From UBA10161 sp964581105 (GTDB lineage: Archaea > Micrarchaeota > Micrarchaeia > Anstonellales > Anstonellaceae), in NCBI GenBank assembly GCA_964581105.1, contig CAZOMB010000003.1:1-64000 (forward strand): a stretch of 64,000 nucleotides of DNA, given 5' to 3'. The notes under the pieces are model-generated. The model ran no database searches. It had not been told where the DNA came from and was given only the letters and a program-made list of their open reading frames with translations. Of the stretch, positions 22,958 through 31,376 are shown in pieces (the first letter of the stretch is position 1; each line of letters starts with the position of its first letter). Made by a program: the position numbers and the translations under genes.

Positions 22958-24205
22958 TTGGCTAAGCTTGTTTTACTTTCATTTCTTGCATTTTCTTTGG
23001 TTCTATTTGGGTGCGCAGGATTTCCTTTTGGAGAAGAACAAGCTGAGCAGCAGCAAGAGCAGGAGGAACAAGAGGAACAAATGCCAGAACAAGTTGAAGA
23101 GGAGCAAGAAATGCCAGAGCAAGAAGAACAGCCCCCACCAGTGCCACAAGTTCCTGAAGAAGAGCAAGCAGAGGAGCAAGAGCAGGCAGAGCCAAAAGAG
23201 CTTATCAATATTTATGGGCTGCTAAAAGTCGGCCAGGGAATTGATTTTCAGGAAGGCAAGGTATTTCTTGATGACATATGGAACTATGATGAGCTTCAGC
23301 CGGCAATAATCAGCTTAAAGGACCCAAATGAGGGGCTTGTACGCCAAGTGCAGCTTTTTGAGTTCAATGAGGCAAAATATGAGTCTGCTTCTGGAAGGGA
23401 TTTTTGGATTTATGTTGGCCAGACTGCAGCTGGCTATGACATTGATGTAAAATGGGCAAAAATATATGCAATGGAATCAAAAGACTCAAGCTACAAATTT
23501 GAAAAAGAGCTTTACCAGGACTTTATTGGCAACCATTCTGTTGGCTCTCTTCCCAGGGAACAGGTATTTGGCTCCCGGATTGCCAAAGGGCTTCTTGAAA
23601 AAGGCCAAATGCTTGCTGCAGGCCAGGAAATTTACATTGGTTTTGATGACCTGAGCAAATATCCTGAAGCAGAAAATCCGGCTCTTTTGAGCATATATGG
23701 CCCTACTATGCTTCACTTGGACTCTGCAAAAGTCCCTGAAAGGCATTCTTATTCTTACTCTCTAAATGGCGAGTACTATGCCATATATGTGAGCGCAACA
23801 GGCACAGGCGAGCTTACTGAGAAAAGGTGGGCAGCAGTTGATGTATTTCATGCTGGCTCTGGTTATCTTGAGCCTGGAAGGCTTTATTTTGCTGAAAACA
23901 ATACATGGGAAAAGCCTGCAGGAATGAAAGTTGCTGACATAACCATTATTGGCAATGCAAGCAAAAAAGACTCAACCAGGGAGTTTTACTTGAAGCTTGT
24001 TGATTATGGGGAGCTTAAAGGGGATGGAGAATTTGCAGTCATAGATGTATTGGATGAGGATGATTATCATACAGACAGGGGCATAGTGCAAAAGGACGTT
24101 CCTATGCTTGTTACAAACAAGTATGACAAAACCTATTCAGTATGGCTTGAGGAGATAACAACAGGCACGCCTACAGTAAAGCTTGAGCTGTACAGGTATA
24201 ATTAG
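22958..24205 (+). CDS. Lipoprotein-like secreted protein, unknown function
   Basis: 415 residues from a TTG start with AGGTGGT 3 bp upstream. The N-terminus (FLAFSLVLFGCAGF) is a lipobox-like signal: hydrophobic core then G-C-A. About 60 residues of Glu/Gln/Pro low-complexity sequence act as a spacer. The remaining about 330 residues form an all-beta-looking extracellular domain with many W, Y and D and no further cysteines. No family recognised. Its stop codon TAG lies two bases from the 3' end of tRNA-Ala, read from the opposite strand. Confidence 0.75.
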   Translation: MAKLVLLSFLAFSLVLFGCAGFPFGEEQAEQQQEQEEQEEQMPEQVEEEQEMPEQEEQPPPVPQVPEEEQAEEQEQAEPKELINIYGLLKVGQGIDFQEGKVFLDDIWNYDELQPAIISLKDPNEGLVRQVQLFEFNEAKYESASGRDFWIYVGQTAAGYDIDVKWAKIYAMESKDSSYKFEKELYQDFIGNHSVGSLPREQVFGSRIAKGLLEKGQMLAAGQEIYIGFDDLSKYPEAENPALLSIYGPTMLHLDSAKVPERHSYSYSLNGEYYAIYVSATGTGELTEKRWAAVDVFHAGSGYLEPGRLYFAENNTWEKPAGMKVADITIIGNASKKDSTREFYLKLVDYGELKGDGEFAVIDVLDEDDYHTDRGIVQKDVPMLVTNKYDKTYSVWLEEITTGTPTVKLELYRYN

Positions 24206-24206
24206 G

Positions 24207-24488
24207 TGGACTTGGGGGGATTTTCAAAACCCTTTTCTCTTTTTCCGTGACACGCATTCCGCAAAGCGGAATGGTGCGTCTTTCTGCAAAGCAGAAAGCA
24301 CGACTCTTTTGTCCGCAGACAAAAGGGTTCTTTTTGGTGGAGCTTTTTGCGCCACAGCGGAAAAAGGTCCTTTGAACCCCCAGCCTCCTGCAGTATGGAA
24401 CCCTCTTTAGTTTTTCCGTGAACGCTTTTGCGCCGAAGGCGGAAAAGGGTTCTGCCATGCAGGCGCGCTACCGTTGCGCCACAAGCCC
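24207..24488 (-). tRNA. tRNA-Ala (GGC) with two introns
   Basis: Acceptor GGGCTTG pairs with CAAGTCC, giving the G3:U70 pair that marks alanine tRNAs. D-arm GCGC/GCGC. Intron 1 (24393-24452, 60 nt) is at 37/38 in a perfect bulge-helix-bulge: CCTGC-ATGG-CA^G-AACCC opposite GGGTT-CCAT-AC^T-GCAGG. Intron 2 (24221-24370, 150 nt) is in the T-loop at 59/60: T-stem GGGGG/CCCCC, helix TTCA/TGAA, bulges AA^G and AA^T. Splicing gives T-loop TTCAAAT and a normal-length tRNA. No CCA is encoded (discriminator A then CCT). It starts 9 bp after the LSm gene, on the same strand. Confidence 0.9.
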
Positions 24489-24497
24489 AAATTTACC

Positions 24498-24722
24498 TTA
24501 AGATGGCGAGATATAGACAACAGAGTCTCCGCGCACAAGCACAGTTCCAATGCCTCTTTTTACCTCTCCATTCACAAGCTCTTCTGCCTTTTCAAGCACA
24601 ATGTTCATGTGAACGTCGTAGGAGACCATTACTCCCCTTAAGTCTCTTCCTCCTTTGAGGCCAACAATCACTGTGTTGTTCAGTGCAGAGTTCAATATGT
24701 CAAACGGTCTTTTCTCAGCCAT
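24498..24722 (-). CDS. LSm (Sm-like archaeal) RNA-binding protein
   Basis: 74 residues from ATG 24722 with GGAGGTGA upstream. Sm1 motif: PFDILNSALNNTVIVGLKGGRDLRGVMVSYDVHMNIVLEKAEEL. Sm2 motif: GTVLVRGDSVVYISPS. These proteins form seven-membered rings that bind U-rich RNA. The tRNA-Ala gene follows directly, so protein and tRNA may share a transcript. It is divergent from the ThyX-like gene. Confidence 0.93.
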   Translation of the reverse strand: MAEKRPFDILNSALNNTVIVGLKGGRDLRGVMVSYDVHMNIVLEKAEELVNGEVKRGIGTVLVRGDSVVYISPS

Positions 24723-24807
24723 GCCCTCACCTCCTAAAAAATACAAGGGTGCAGTTTTACAGGGGACAAATGTTTTAAAGCACTCGCCCTCAAGGCATTT
24801 TATAAAC

Positions 24808-26451
24808 ATGTTCTGCCTTTTTTTGCAGGGTGTGGGCTTGGAAAGATTTACAGAAAAGGAAAAGCAAATACTTTTGCAGTTTTGCACTAATGTGGATAAT
24901 GACTGCTTTGCCCTGATAAACCTGCCAGAAGTGGTCAAAGGGGCTCTTTTTTCCCGCTACTCAAGGACACACAAGTCATTGAGAAGGGTTCTTTTGGATG
25001 AGTTTATCCTTAACCCTGAGTCTGGGTTTAATGAAATAGTCGGGCAAGGGACAAAAAAAGGGGAAGGCCAGGCAATTGCAACCAAAAAGGCAGAAGACTT
25101 TTACAACAGGGTGCTTGTAGGCTTTGGGGATGACTCTGTTGCAGAATTAGGGGGAGCTCACATTGCATGCGAAAATATCTCAAACATAGCAACAAAGCTC
25201 ATGCAAGACTCCAGGATTGGGGTGTCACCTCTTGAGAAATCAACCCGATATGTTTATTTTGACAAAAAAGAGGGTAACAAGTACAAGTATTGCAGGGAAA
25301 AGAAAATAATGGAGTCAAACTTTGCAGATGAATATGTACATTGCTGTGACCTTTTGTTTGATACTTACTCTGGCCTCATTGAGAAAATGGCAAAAATTGA
25401 AAAGGAAAAGTTTCCGCAACAACAAGGAGTATCAGACAGGGCATATTCCTCAACAATAAGGGCAAAAGTCTGCGACATTTTAAGGGGCATTTTGCCAGCA
25501 TCAACCCTTACAAACTCTGGCTTTTTTGGCAATGGAAGGGCATTTGAGTACATGCTTGTGAAAATGTATTCAAGCCCTCTTTCTGAAGCCAATTCTGTTG
25601 CAAAATCAATGCACAATGAGCTTTCCAGGGTAATTCCCTCATTCGTAAAAAGGGCAGATGACATGTATGGAAAGCAGACACAGGAGTATTTGAAAGAGGT
25701 AGCTGGGAAAACAGCAAAACTCTCATCAGCTTATGCAAAGCCTGTTCAAATTTCAGAAGCAAATGTCCAGCTTGTCAGCTATGACAAACATGCACAGGAC
25801 AAGATTGTTTCTGCAATACTTTTTTCTTGCATGCACTCAGACATGAATGAAATAAAAGCAATTGTTGAAAAAATGCCTCACAAGGAAAAAGAGAAAGTAA
25901 TATCTGCATATATTGGAGACAGGAAAAACAGGAGGCACAAGCCAGGCAGGGCATTTGAGGCAGCAAATTATACTTTTTGCATAACTGGCAACTTTGGCAT
26001 GTACCGCGACTTGCACAGGCACAGGATTCTCACTCAGCAAAGGCAGCTTTTGACAACAAAGCACGGGTTTGACATGCCAAAAGAGCTGATTGCCTCAGGC
26101 TTTGATGCGCAGGTAAAACAAGCAATAGGCGCAGCTGATGAACTTTACACAAAAATGAGCGAAAAAATGCCCCAAGAGGCGCAATATATTGTCCCTCTTG
26201 GCTTTCGCATGCGCTGGTATGCTGGCATGAACCTGAGAGAAGCATACCATTTGTGCGAGCTTCGGTCAATGAGGCAGGGTCACACTGATTACAGGAAAGT
26301 TGCACAAGACATGCACAAGCTGATAAAAAAAGTGCATCCGTTTCTTGCTTCTGGAATGAAATTTGTTGATTACTCTGACTATGGGCTTGAAAGGCTTGAG
26401 GCAGAAAAAGAAACAGACAAAAGGCTGCAGGAGCTAAAGAAAAAAAGCTAA
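24808..26451 (+). CDS. thyX: Two-domain ThyX-like flavin-dependent thymidylate synthase
   Basis: About 547 residues with two tandem ThyX-type domains. The first half has RYSRTHKSLRRVLLDEF and FGDDSVAELGGAHIACENIS. The second has GMYRDLHRHRILTQQRQLL, where RHR is the ThyX signature, and NLREAYHLCELRSMRQGHTDYR near the end. Double-length ThyX-like proteins occur in DPANN archaea and related lineages. dUMP methylation with FAD and methylenetetrahydrofolate is the presumed reaction, but the motif differs from the classic RHRxxSxNExS, so activity is not certain. Start is uncertain: ATG 24808, GTG 24832 or TTG 24838 after GGGTG. Confidence 0.78.
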   Translation: MFCLFLQGVGLERFTEKEKQILLQFCTNVDNDCFALINLPEVVKGALFSRYSRTHKSLRRVLLDEFILNPESGFNEIVGQGTKKGEGQAIATKKAEDFYNRVLVGFGDDSVAELGGAHIACENISNIATKLMQDSRIGVSPLEKSTRYVYFDKKEGNKYKYCREKKIMESNFADEYVHCCDLLFDTYSGLIEKMAKIEKEKFPQQQGVSDRAYSSTIRAKVCDILRGILPASTLTNSGFFGNGRAFEYMLVKMYSSPLSEANSVAKSMHNELSRVIPSFVKRADDMYGKQTQEYLKEVAGKTAKLSSAYAKPVQISEANVQLVSYDKHAQDKIVSAILFSCMHSDMNEIKAIVEKMPHKEKEKVISAYIGDRKNRRHKPGRAFEAANYTFCITGNFGMYRDLHRHRILTQQRQLLTTKHGFDMPKELIASGFDAQVKQAIGAADELYTKMSEKMPQEAQYIVPLGFRMRWYAGMNLREAYHLCELRSMRQGHTDYRKVAQDMHKLIKKVHPFLASGMKFVDYSDYGLERLEAEKETDKRLQELKKKS

Positions 26452-27155
26452 AGTGCCCCTCCTAATCCCAAAGCACTGCCAGCTATTTTTCCTATCAAAT
26501 AGCCTGCTATTGCTGCAAGCATTCCTACGCCTGCCATCTCAAGCCCGCTTTTCTTCCAGTCGCCGACAGTTACTTTTGCCTTGTATGCTCCAACTGCAAA
26601 CAGGGTAATGGTGGAAATCACAAGAGATGCTGCAATTGCCTCTACTACTCCAAAAAAGGCAAACGGGGCAAGCGGTATTAATGAACCAACTATTGCAGAC
26701 ACGCCAACTATTGCAGCAGCCTTTATTGGCTGGTTTTCTGGCACAGGCGCAAGCCCTAGTTCCTCTGTCATCATTACAGAGAGCCAGACCTCCTTGCTTG
26801 CAGTGACATTTCTCACAATCTTGTCAAGTTCTTTTCCAGAAAACCCCCTTCTCAGGTAAATAAGCCTTATCTCTTCCCTTTCTATTTCCGGCACATTTTC
26901 TATTTCCCATTTTTCCTGCTCAAGCTCCCTCTTGTAATGGTCCTGTGCTGCACGTGAAGAGCTGTATGCCACTGCAGCCATGGAAATTGACTCTGCAAAA
27001 GTGGCTACAATGCCAGCAACAATGACCATGAGAACATTGTTTGTTGCAACTGCCACTCCAAGCACAATGCCAAGAACATTCACAAGCCCGTCCTGGCCTC
27101 CCAAAATTATTTCAGAAAGAAGAGAGCCCCTGGCATTCTTCCTCTCAGTTTCCAT
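26448..27155 (-). CDS. VIT1/CCC1-family iron/manganese transporter
   Basis: 235 residues, about five membrane helices. GGQDGLVNVLGIVLGVA is the conserved first helix with the DG motif. A charged cytosolic segment (EKWEIENVPEIEREEIRLIYLRRGFSGKELDKIV...SVMMTEELGL) is the metal-binding region with Glu ladder. The end GLEMAGVGMLAAIAGYLIGKI is the last helix. The family exports Fe2+ or Mn2+ by proton exchange. The 3' end overlaps the ThyX gene end by 4 bp. Confidence 0.88.
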   Translation of the reverse strand: METERKNARGSLLSEIILGGQDGLVNVLGIVLGVAVATNNVLMVIVAGIVATFAESISMAAVAYSSSRAAQDHYKRELEQEKWEIENVPEIEREEIRLIYLRRGFSGKELDKIVRNVTASKEVWLSVMMTEELGLAPVPENQPIKAAAIVGVSAIVGSLIPLAPFAFFGVVEAIAASLVISTITLFAVGAYKAKVTVGDWKKSGLEMAGVGMLAAIAGYLIGKIAGSALGLGGAL

Positions 27156-27223
27156 ATGCTTTTGTACCTTGAGAATGAATCGTGCCTGCTGTCTTTTGCT
27201 CCTCTTTTTTACCAGTGCAACAC

Positions 27224-28411
27224 CTATTTTTTCTCAACTTTGAGCTTTTTGCCCACTTTTTCAAATATTGCCAAAGCATCATCCAAGTCCTTTTTCTCAT
27301 GCGCAGCAGTTACCATTGTCCTTATCCTTGCCTTTCCTTGTGCAACCATGGGGTATACTATTGGCAAGGCAAATACTCCTTCTGCAAACAATTCTTTTGC
27401 AAATTCCTGTGCTAATTTGCTTTCGCCAAGCATCACAGGCGTAATGGGGGTTTCAGATTCCCCAGTGTCAAAGCCAAGCGCCTTTAGCTGTGACTTGAAG
27501 TACTTGGTATTTTCCCAAAGCTTTTTCACCAAAGAGCCGTCTGACTCAAGAAGCTGTATTGCAGCAGTGCATGCAGCAACAGTTGCAGGCGGAGCAGAGC
27601 CTGAGAGCAGGTAAGTCCTTCCCTTGTTCAGCAAAAAGTCATACAAGGCTTGCGAGCCTGCTACATAGCCTCCAACAACCCCAAACCCTTTGGAAAAAGT
27701 CCCCATTTCCATTTCTATTTTGCCTTCAAGCTTGAAGTGGCTCACAATGCCCCTTCCATTTTCTCCAAGCACTCCGTCTCCATGAGCATCATCAACATAT
27801 ACATATGCCCCATTTTCATGGGCAATTTTCTCTATCTTGTCTAATGGGGCAATATCCCCGTCCATTGAAAATACCCCATCAGTAATCACATACGTTTTGC
27901 TGTAATTTTTTTCTTTTGCCTCTTTTAGCACACGCTCCAAGTCATTCATGTCCTTGTGCTTGTAAATTGCCCTTTCAGCTTTTGAAAGCCGAACGCCGTC
28001 AATAATGCTGCCATGGTTAAGCTCATCAGATATCAGCAAATCCCCTTTTCCTGCCAATTGGGGGATTGCTCCTGCATTTGCTGCAAAGCCTGTCTGAAAG
28101 TACAAGGCAGCCTGAGTATGCTTAAAGCGGGCAATTGCCTTTTCCAGCTTAATATGCAAGTCCTGAGTGCCTGCAATTACCCTTACAGAGCCAGAGCCTG
28201 CCCCATAAGTTTTCACTGCCTCAAGGGCAGCCTCTTTTAGCTTTGCATTGTCTGACAACCCCAAATAATTGTTTGAGCAGAGCATTATGACCTCTTTTCC
28301 ATCGACTTTTGCCCTTGGGATTGACGGGCCCTGCAAAATCCTTACTTTCCAGTCCAAATTCTTTTCCTTCAAAACATTCATTTCTGTTGTAAGGTACTTG
28401 TCAAGCTCCAT
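27224..28411 (-). CDS. kbl: Glycine C-acetyltransferase (2-amino-3-ketobutyrate CoA ligase) family
   Basis: 395 residues, alpha-oxoamine synthase family with pyridoxal phosphate. SNNYLGLS (N-terminal), ISDELNHGSIIDG, VDDAHGDGVLG (Asp for the cofactor ring) and TFSKGFGVVGG (Lys forming the Schiff base) are all present. KBL makes 2-amino-3-oxobutyrate from glycine and acetyl-CoA; 8-amino-7-oxononanoate synthase of biotin synthesis is the other close option. No threonine dehydrogenase or biotin genes lie nearby, so the substrate remains open. Confidence 0.88.
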   Translation of the reverse strand: MELDKYLTTEMNVLKEKNLDWKVRILQGPSIPRAKVDGKEVIMLCSNNYLGLSDNAKLKEAALEAVKTYGAGSGSVRVIAGTQDLHIKLEKAIARFKHTQAALYFQTGFAANAGAIPQLAGKGDLLISDELNHGSIIDGVRLSKAERAIYKHKDMNDLERVLKEAKEKNYSKTYVITDGVFSMDGDIAPLDKIEKIAHENGAYVYVDDAHGDGVLGENGRGIVSHFKLEGKIEMEMGTFSKGFGVVGGYVAGSQALYDFLLNKGRTYLLSGSAPPATVAACTAAIQLLESDGSLVKKLWENTKYFKSQLKALGFDTGESETPITPVMLGESKLAQEFAKELFAEGVFALPIVYPMVAQGKARIRTMVTAAHEKKDLDDALAIFEKVGKKLKVEKK

Positions 28412-28517
28412 TTTATCCCCCCTTAAGAAAAGTTTTCAGAGCATTCTTAAAACACTTGCTAACACCGGCACCAAGGTCTGTAAACATATATAAACAGTCT
28501 TATCTGTAAATTTGCCC

Positions 28518-29294
28518 ATGCTGCATTTCATAAGGTTTTACTCAGGCGAAGGAAAGCCAACCATCCTCTTCAGGGAAAATGGGGAAGTTGAGGCACTTGA
28601 GCTTAGGAAAAAAGAGAAGATTGACTTTTCAGGAAGCTTGGCATGCATAGGCTTTAGGACCCCAAAAGGCTACAAAGAGTGCAAAAACCATGCAATAAAC
28701 GTAAAGCAATGCCCTTTGTGCTCATACTTGGACATGGCAAAAGCATATACTGTTGGCGACTTTACAGGTTTTCCATCGCTTTATGAGAAGGCAAAAAAGG
28801 AAAAATACATTCTTTACCTGGCAGGGTTTGGCGAGAAGCTCATAAAATGCGGAGTCACAAGAAAGGAGCGCTTTTCAGAGAGGATGAGGGAGCAAGGCTC
28901 AGACTTTGGCTGCATAGTGGCAGAGTTTTCAGGGCCAGACAAGGTTTATGGGGCAGAAGCCTCGTTGCAGTCCCGCTTTTCTTTTGCAAATGCTGTTAGA
29001 ATGGCGCAAAAGATGAGGATGCTCTCCTTTGACAAGCAGGAAGCGAAAATGAATTTTGAAAGCATAGTTGAAATGGTCAAAACCTCTGAAGTATTGCCTT
29101 CATTTTCACCAAAAGTGATTGACTTTTCCGAGTTTTACCCGAAAATAAACTCCCCGAAATATTCTGACTCAGTAATTGGCAAAATATTGGGCGCAAAAGG
29201 GGAAATACTGCTCTTTTCATCAGGCTCTGGAGAGCAATATGCAGTTAACATGCGCCAGAAGATAGGCACCTTTTTCAAGAGGGAAACAGAATAA
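28518..29294 (+). CDS. DUF2797 family protein
   Basis: 258 residues from ATG 28518. A TATA-like ATATATAAA lies about 26 bp upstream, so the mRNA is probably leaderless. CKNHAINVKQCPLCSYLDMAKAY and YILYLAGFGEKLIKCGVTRKERFSERMREQGSDF match DUF2797, which includes a GIY-YIG-like segment and Cys ligands. Family function is unknown. The tRNA-Val gene follows on the same strand. Confidence 0.78.
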   Translation: MLHFIRFYSGEGKPTILFRENGEVEALELRKKEKIDFSGSLACIGFRTPKGYKECKNHAINVKQCPLCSYLDMAKAYTVGDFTGFPSLYEKAKKEKYILYLAGFGEKLIKCGVTRKERFSERMREQGSDFGCIVAEFSGPDKVYGAEASLQSRFSFANAVRMAQKMRMLSFDKQEAKMNFESIVEMVKTSEVLPSFSPKVIDFSEFYPKINSPKYSDSVIGKILGAKGEILLFSSGSGEQYAVNMRQKIGTFFKRETE

Positions 29295-29320
29295 GTTTGG
29301 AGGCTTCACTAAACCCATAT

Positions 29321-29331
29321 AAAGGTTGATT
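29321..29331 (+). promoter_or_regulatory. TATA box of tRNA-Val
   Basis: CATATAAAGG begins about 28 bp upstream of the mature 5' end of tRNA-Val (29349), the expected spacing for an archaeal TATA box. Confidence 0.5.
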
Positions 29332-29348
29332 TTCACTAAGACTTCTCT

Positions 29349-29473
29349 GGGCCTGTAGTCGAATGACCCTTTTTGGAATGCCTAAAAGCGTCAACGGAAA
29401 AAAAGGGTTCGGCAATGGTTAAGACGTCTGCTTGACATGCAGAAGATTTGGAGTTCGATTCTCCACGGGCCCA
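29349..29473 (+). tRNA. tRNA-Val (GAC) with a D-loop intron
   Basis: Acceptor GGGCCTG pairs with CGGGCCC (one G-U), anticodon stem TCTGC/GCAGA with loop TTGACAT, T-arm TGGAG-TTCGATT-CTCCA, discriminator A, no CCA. The D-arm is split by an intron at 29364-29415 (52 nt). Folding gives helix GTCG/CGGC, bulges AA^T on both strands, and inner helix GACCC/GGGTT. Splicing restores GTCGAATGGTTAAGAC. The sequence AATG is present at both junctions, so the exact cut cannot be fixed from sequence alone. There is no intron at 37/38. Confidence 0.88.
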
Positions 29474-29474
29474 C

Positions 29475-30074
29475 TCACTTTTTCAGGTTCACAATCTTAC
29501 GGGGGTCGTCTCCCATCACAAGCTCCATGTTCTTTTCCTTTATCGCGTCCTTGCATACCTTCATTGCAAATGGAAAGTCCCTGAAAAATTGTACAATTGC
29601 ATAGTAAAATGCAGAGTTTTTCTTGAGAGGCTTTCCATCTTTTGCATTGAAAAGTCTTTCATCTATTCCTTCCTCGCTGCAGCAGAGATGCCTCATCTCC
29701 TGAAGCGAGTTTTTATAGCCAGGAAAGTCCTTGTTCAGTTCTCCATTTTCCTGAGCCTGCTTTACGACTCTTTTTATCTCTTTTACGAAAGCCTCAAGGT
29801 TGTTCCTCACTATTGTCTCAGATGATTGGTTTGGGCCCGTGTAATTTCTTACATAGGTTTTTCCGCCAACATCAACAATTGTTGGGGCCCTCTTCTTTTT
29901 TGTTGCCTTTACTCGGAACTCCTTGTCAACACTTATCTTGAATGGTCTCTTTTTTCTTGTGCTTAATGACTCGTCCTTGTTCAGAGTGTCAGTGAGCTCC
30001 TTTTCTTTTGGTATGAGCTTTCCATTCAATCCACTATTGTCAGAAATCTTTCTTTTTTGCAGAGAGTTTCCCAT
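29475..30074 (-). CDS. Orphan basic protein
   Basis: 199 residues from ATG 30074, preceded by AGTGGT. The first 70 residues are Lys/Arg-rich and probably disordered (STRKKRPFKISVDKEFRVKATKKKR). The rest is helical, with two adjacent cysteines (HLCCSEEG). No known domain. Possibly nucleic-acid binding because of its charge, which is a guess. It lies convergent to tRNA-Val, with its stop one base from the tRNA end. Confidence 0.55.
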   Translation of the reverse strand: MGNSLQKRKISDNSGLNGKLIPKEKELTDTLNKDESLSTRKKRPFKISVDKEFRVKATKKKRAPTIVDVGGKTYVRNYTGPNQSSETIVRNNLEAFVKEIKRVVKQAQENGELNKDFPGYKNSLQEMRHLCCSEEGIDERLFNAKDGKPLKKNSAFYYAIVQFFRDFPFAMKVCKDAIKEKNMELVMGDDPRKIVNLKK

Positions 30075-30120
30075 AAAAACCACTGAAAAATAAAAAAAGC
30101 AGGCAAAAAAGCCCGCTCAA

Positions 30121-31371
30121 TTACTCTTTTGTGTGTATGAGCACGCTTGCAGGCTTTCTAAATACATTGCCAAGCTTTATGCCAACAAGAACCCCTATTT
30201 TCTTTTTGTCAGAAAGGTCTGCCAGCCTTTGGGTAACAATGCCATCAAATACAATTGCATGCACCCCTTGCTCGTCATCAAGGCTCTTTATCATGTCCCT
30301 GACAGGCATTTCCTTTGTGGCCTCAAGCTTTTCATTGTAAAAGCGCGCCCTAAGCGTATTTTCAAGCTCATCAAGGCTGGCAAGAAGCTCTTTTGGAGCT
30401 TGCTTTGGCTTTGCCGGAGCAGCTGGCACAGGCTCTTTTTCCACAGCCTTTTTCACAGGCACAGGCTTTGGCTCTTCTCTTCTTCTTTCACGCCTGTCCC
30501 TTCTTTCATACCTCCTGCCCCTGTAATCTCTTCTTTTCTCCTCGCCATTTTGCTTTGACTGCTCAAAAGGCACTTTTGCCCTCATGCACTTTATGAGCTC
30601 TTTTCTTGAAAGCTCCTCAACTTCCCTGCCATTCGGAGCGCGGGCAACAAAGTCAATGTCAGCAACCCTTGCAAGCTCATTGAGGATTATGTCTCCTCCC
30701 CTGTCGCCGTCAAGGAATACTGTTATCTCCTTTTCCCTGGCAAGCTTTGCAATTGTATTGCCAACTTTTGCTCCGCCTACTGCAACCACATTTGTCACAT
30801 CATTCTTGAGCAGGTTCAAAACATCTGCCCTTCCCTCAACTATGACAATTGAGTCTACTTTTGCTATTCCTGGGCCGCATGGAAGCTTTTCAGTCCCATA
30901 GTGGTCAATTTCAGCAATTTTCACTTCCTGCCTTACCATTTCAGAGATTTCCTTGCTCTCAGGTATTTCATTGGTAAGCAGGCTTTTGAGCAGGTTCTTT
31001 GCCCTGTCAACAAGCGACTTTCTCTTTACATTCCTGGTATCCTCTATCTTTTCAATCGCTATTTTTGCCTCGCATGGGCCAACCCTGTCAACAGTCTCAA
31101 GCGCTGCTGCCAAAATGCAGGTTTCTACCATATCCAAAGAAGAAGGCAGCTTTATCTTTCCAGAGCTCCTGCCTCCTCTTGGCTGCAAATCAACCTCTAT
31201 CCTTCCAATCCTGCCGTTTTTCTGCAGGTCGCGAAGGTCAAGCTCATCCCCAAGCAGGCCTTCTGTCTGCCCAAATACTGCGCCTACAACATCTGGCTTT
31301 TCAACAAGCCCCTCAATGTCAACATTTGCGTACACAAGGTATTTCACTGTGTCAATGTATGTCTTTCCCAT
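30121..31371 (-). CDS. dnaG: Archaeal DnaG-type primase (Toprim)
   Basis: 416 residues from ATG 31371, six bases after AGGTGA. N-terminal conserved segment (TVKYLVYANVDIEGLVEKPDVVGAVFGQTEGLLGDELDLRDLQKNG), then the Toprim fold: IVEGRADVLNLL (catalytic Glu) and VFLDGDRGGD (DxD). A basic linker (RRDYRGRRYERRDRRERRREE) and a helical C-terminus follow. In archaea this DnaG is found in the exosome as an RNA-binding subunit as well as having primase activity. It is overlapped at its start by the DUF167 gene upstream. Confidence 0.93.
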   Translation of the reverse strand: MGKTYIDTVKYLVYANVDIEGLVEKPDVVGAVFGQTEGLLGDELDLRDLQKNGRIGRIEVDLQPRGGRSSGKIKLPSSLDMVETCILAAALETVDRVGPCEAKIAIEKIEDTRNVKRKSLVDRAKNLLKSLLTNEIPESKEISEMVRQEVKIAEIDHYGTEKLPCGPGIAKVDSIVIVEGRADVLNLLKNDVTNVVAVGGAKVGNTIAKLAREKEITVFLDGDRGGDIILNELARVADIDFVARAPNGREVEELSRKELIKCMRAKVPFEQSKQNGEEKRRDYRGRRYERRDRRERRREEPKPVPVKKAVEKEPVPAAPAKPKQAPKELLASLDELENTLRARFYNEKLEATKEMPVRDMIKSLDDEQGVHAIVFDGIVTQRLADLSDKKKIGVLVGIKLGNVFRKPASVLIHTKE

Positions 31372-31376
31372 TTTCT

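Noticed and set aside
23040..23200. CAAGAGGA/GAAGAGCAAG repeats as a possible CRISPR or satellite array
   Set aside because: They are imperfect codon repeats for Glu/Gln in the lipoprotein-like gene; there is no constant repeat length or spacer. No CRISPR array or cas gene was seen anywhere in the window.
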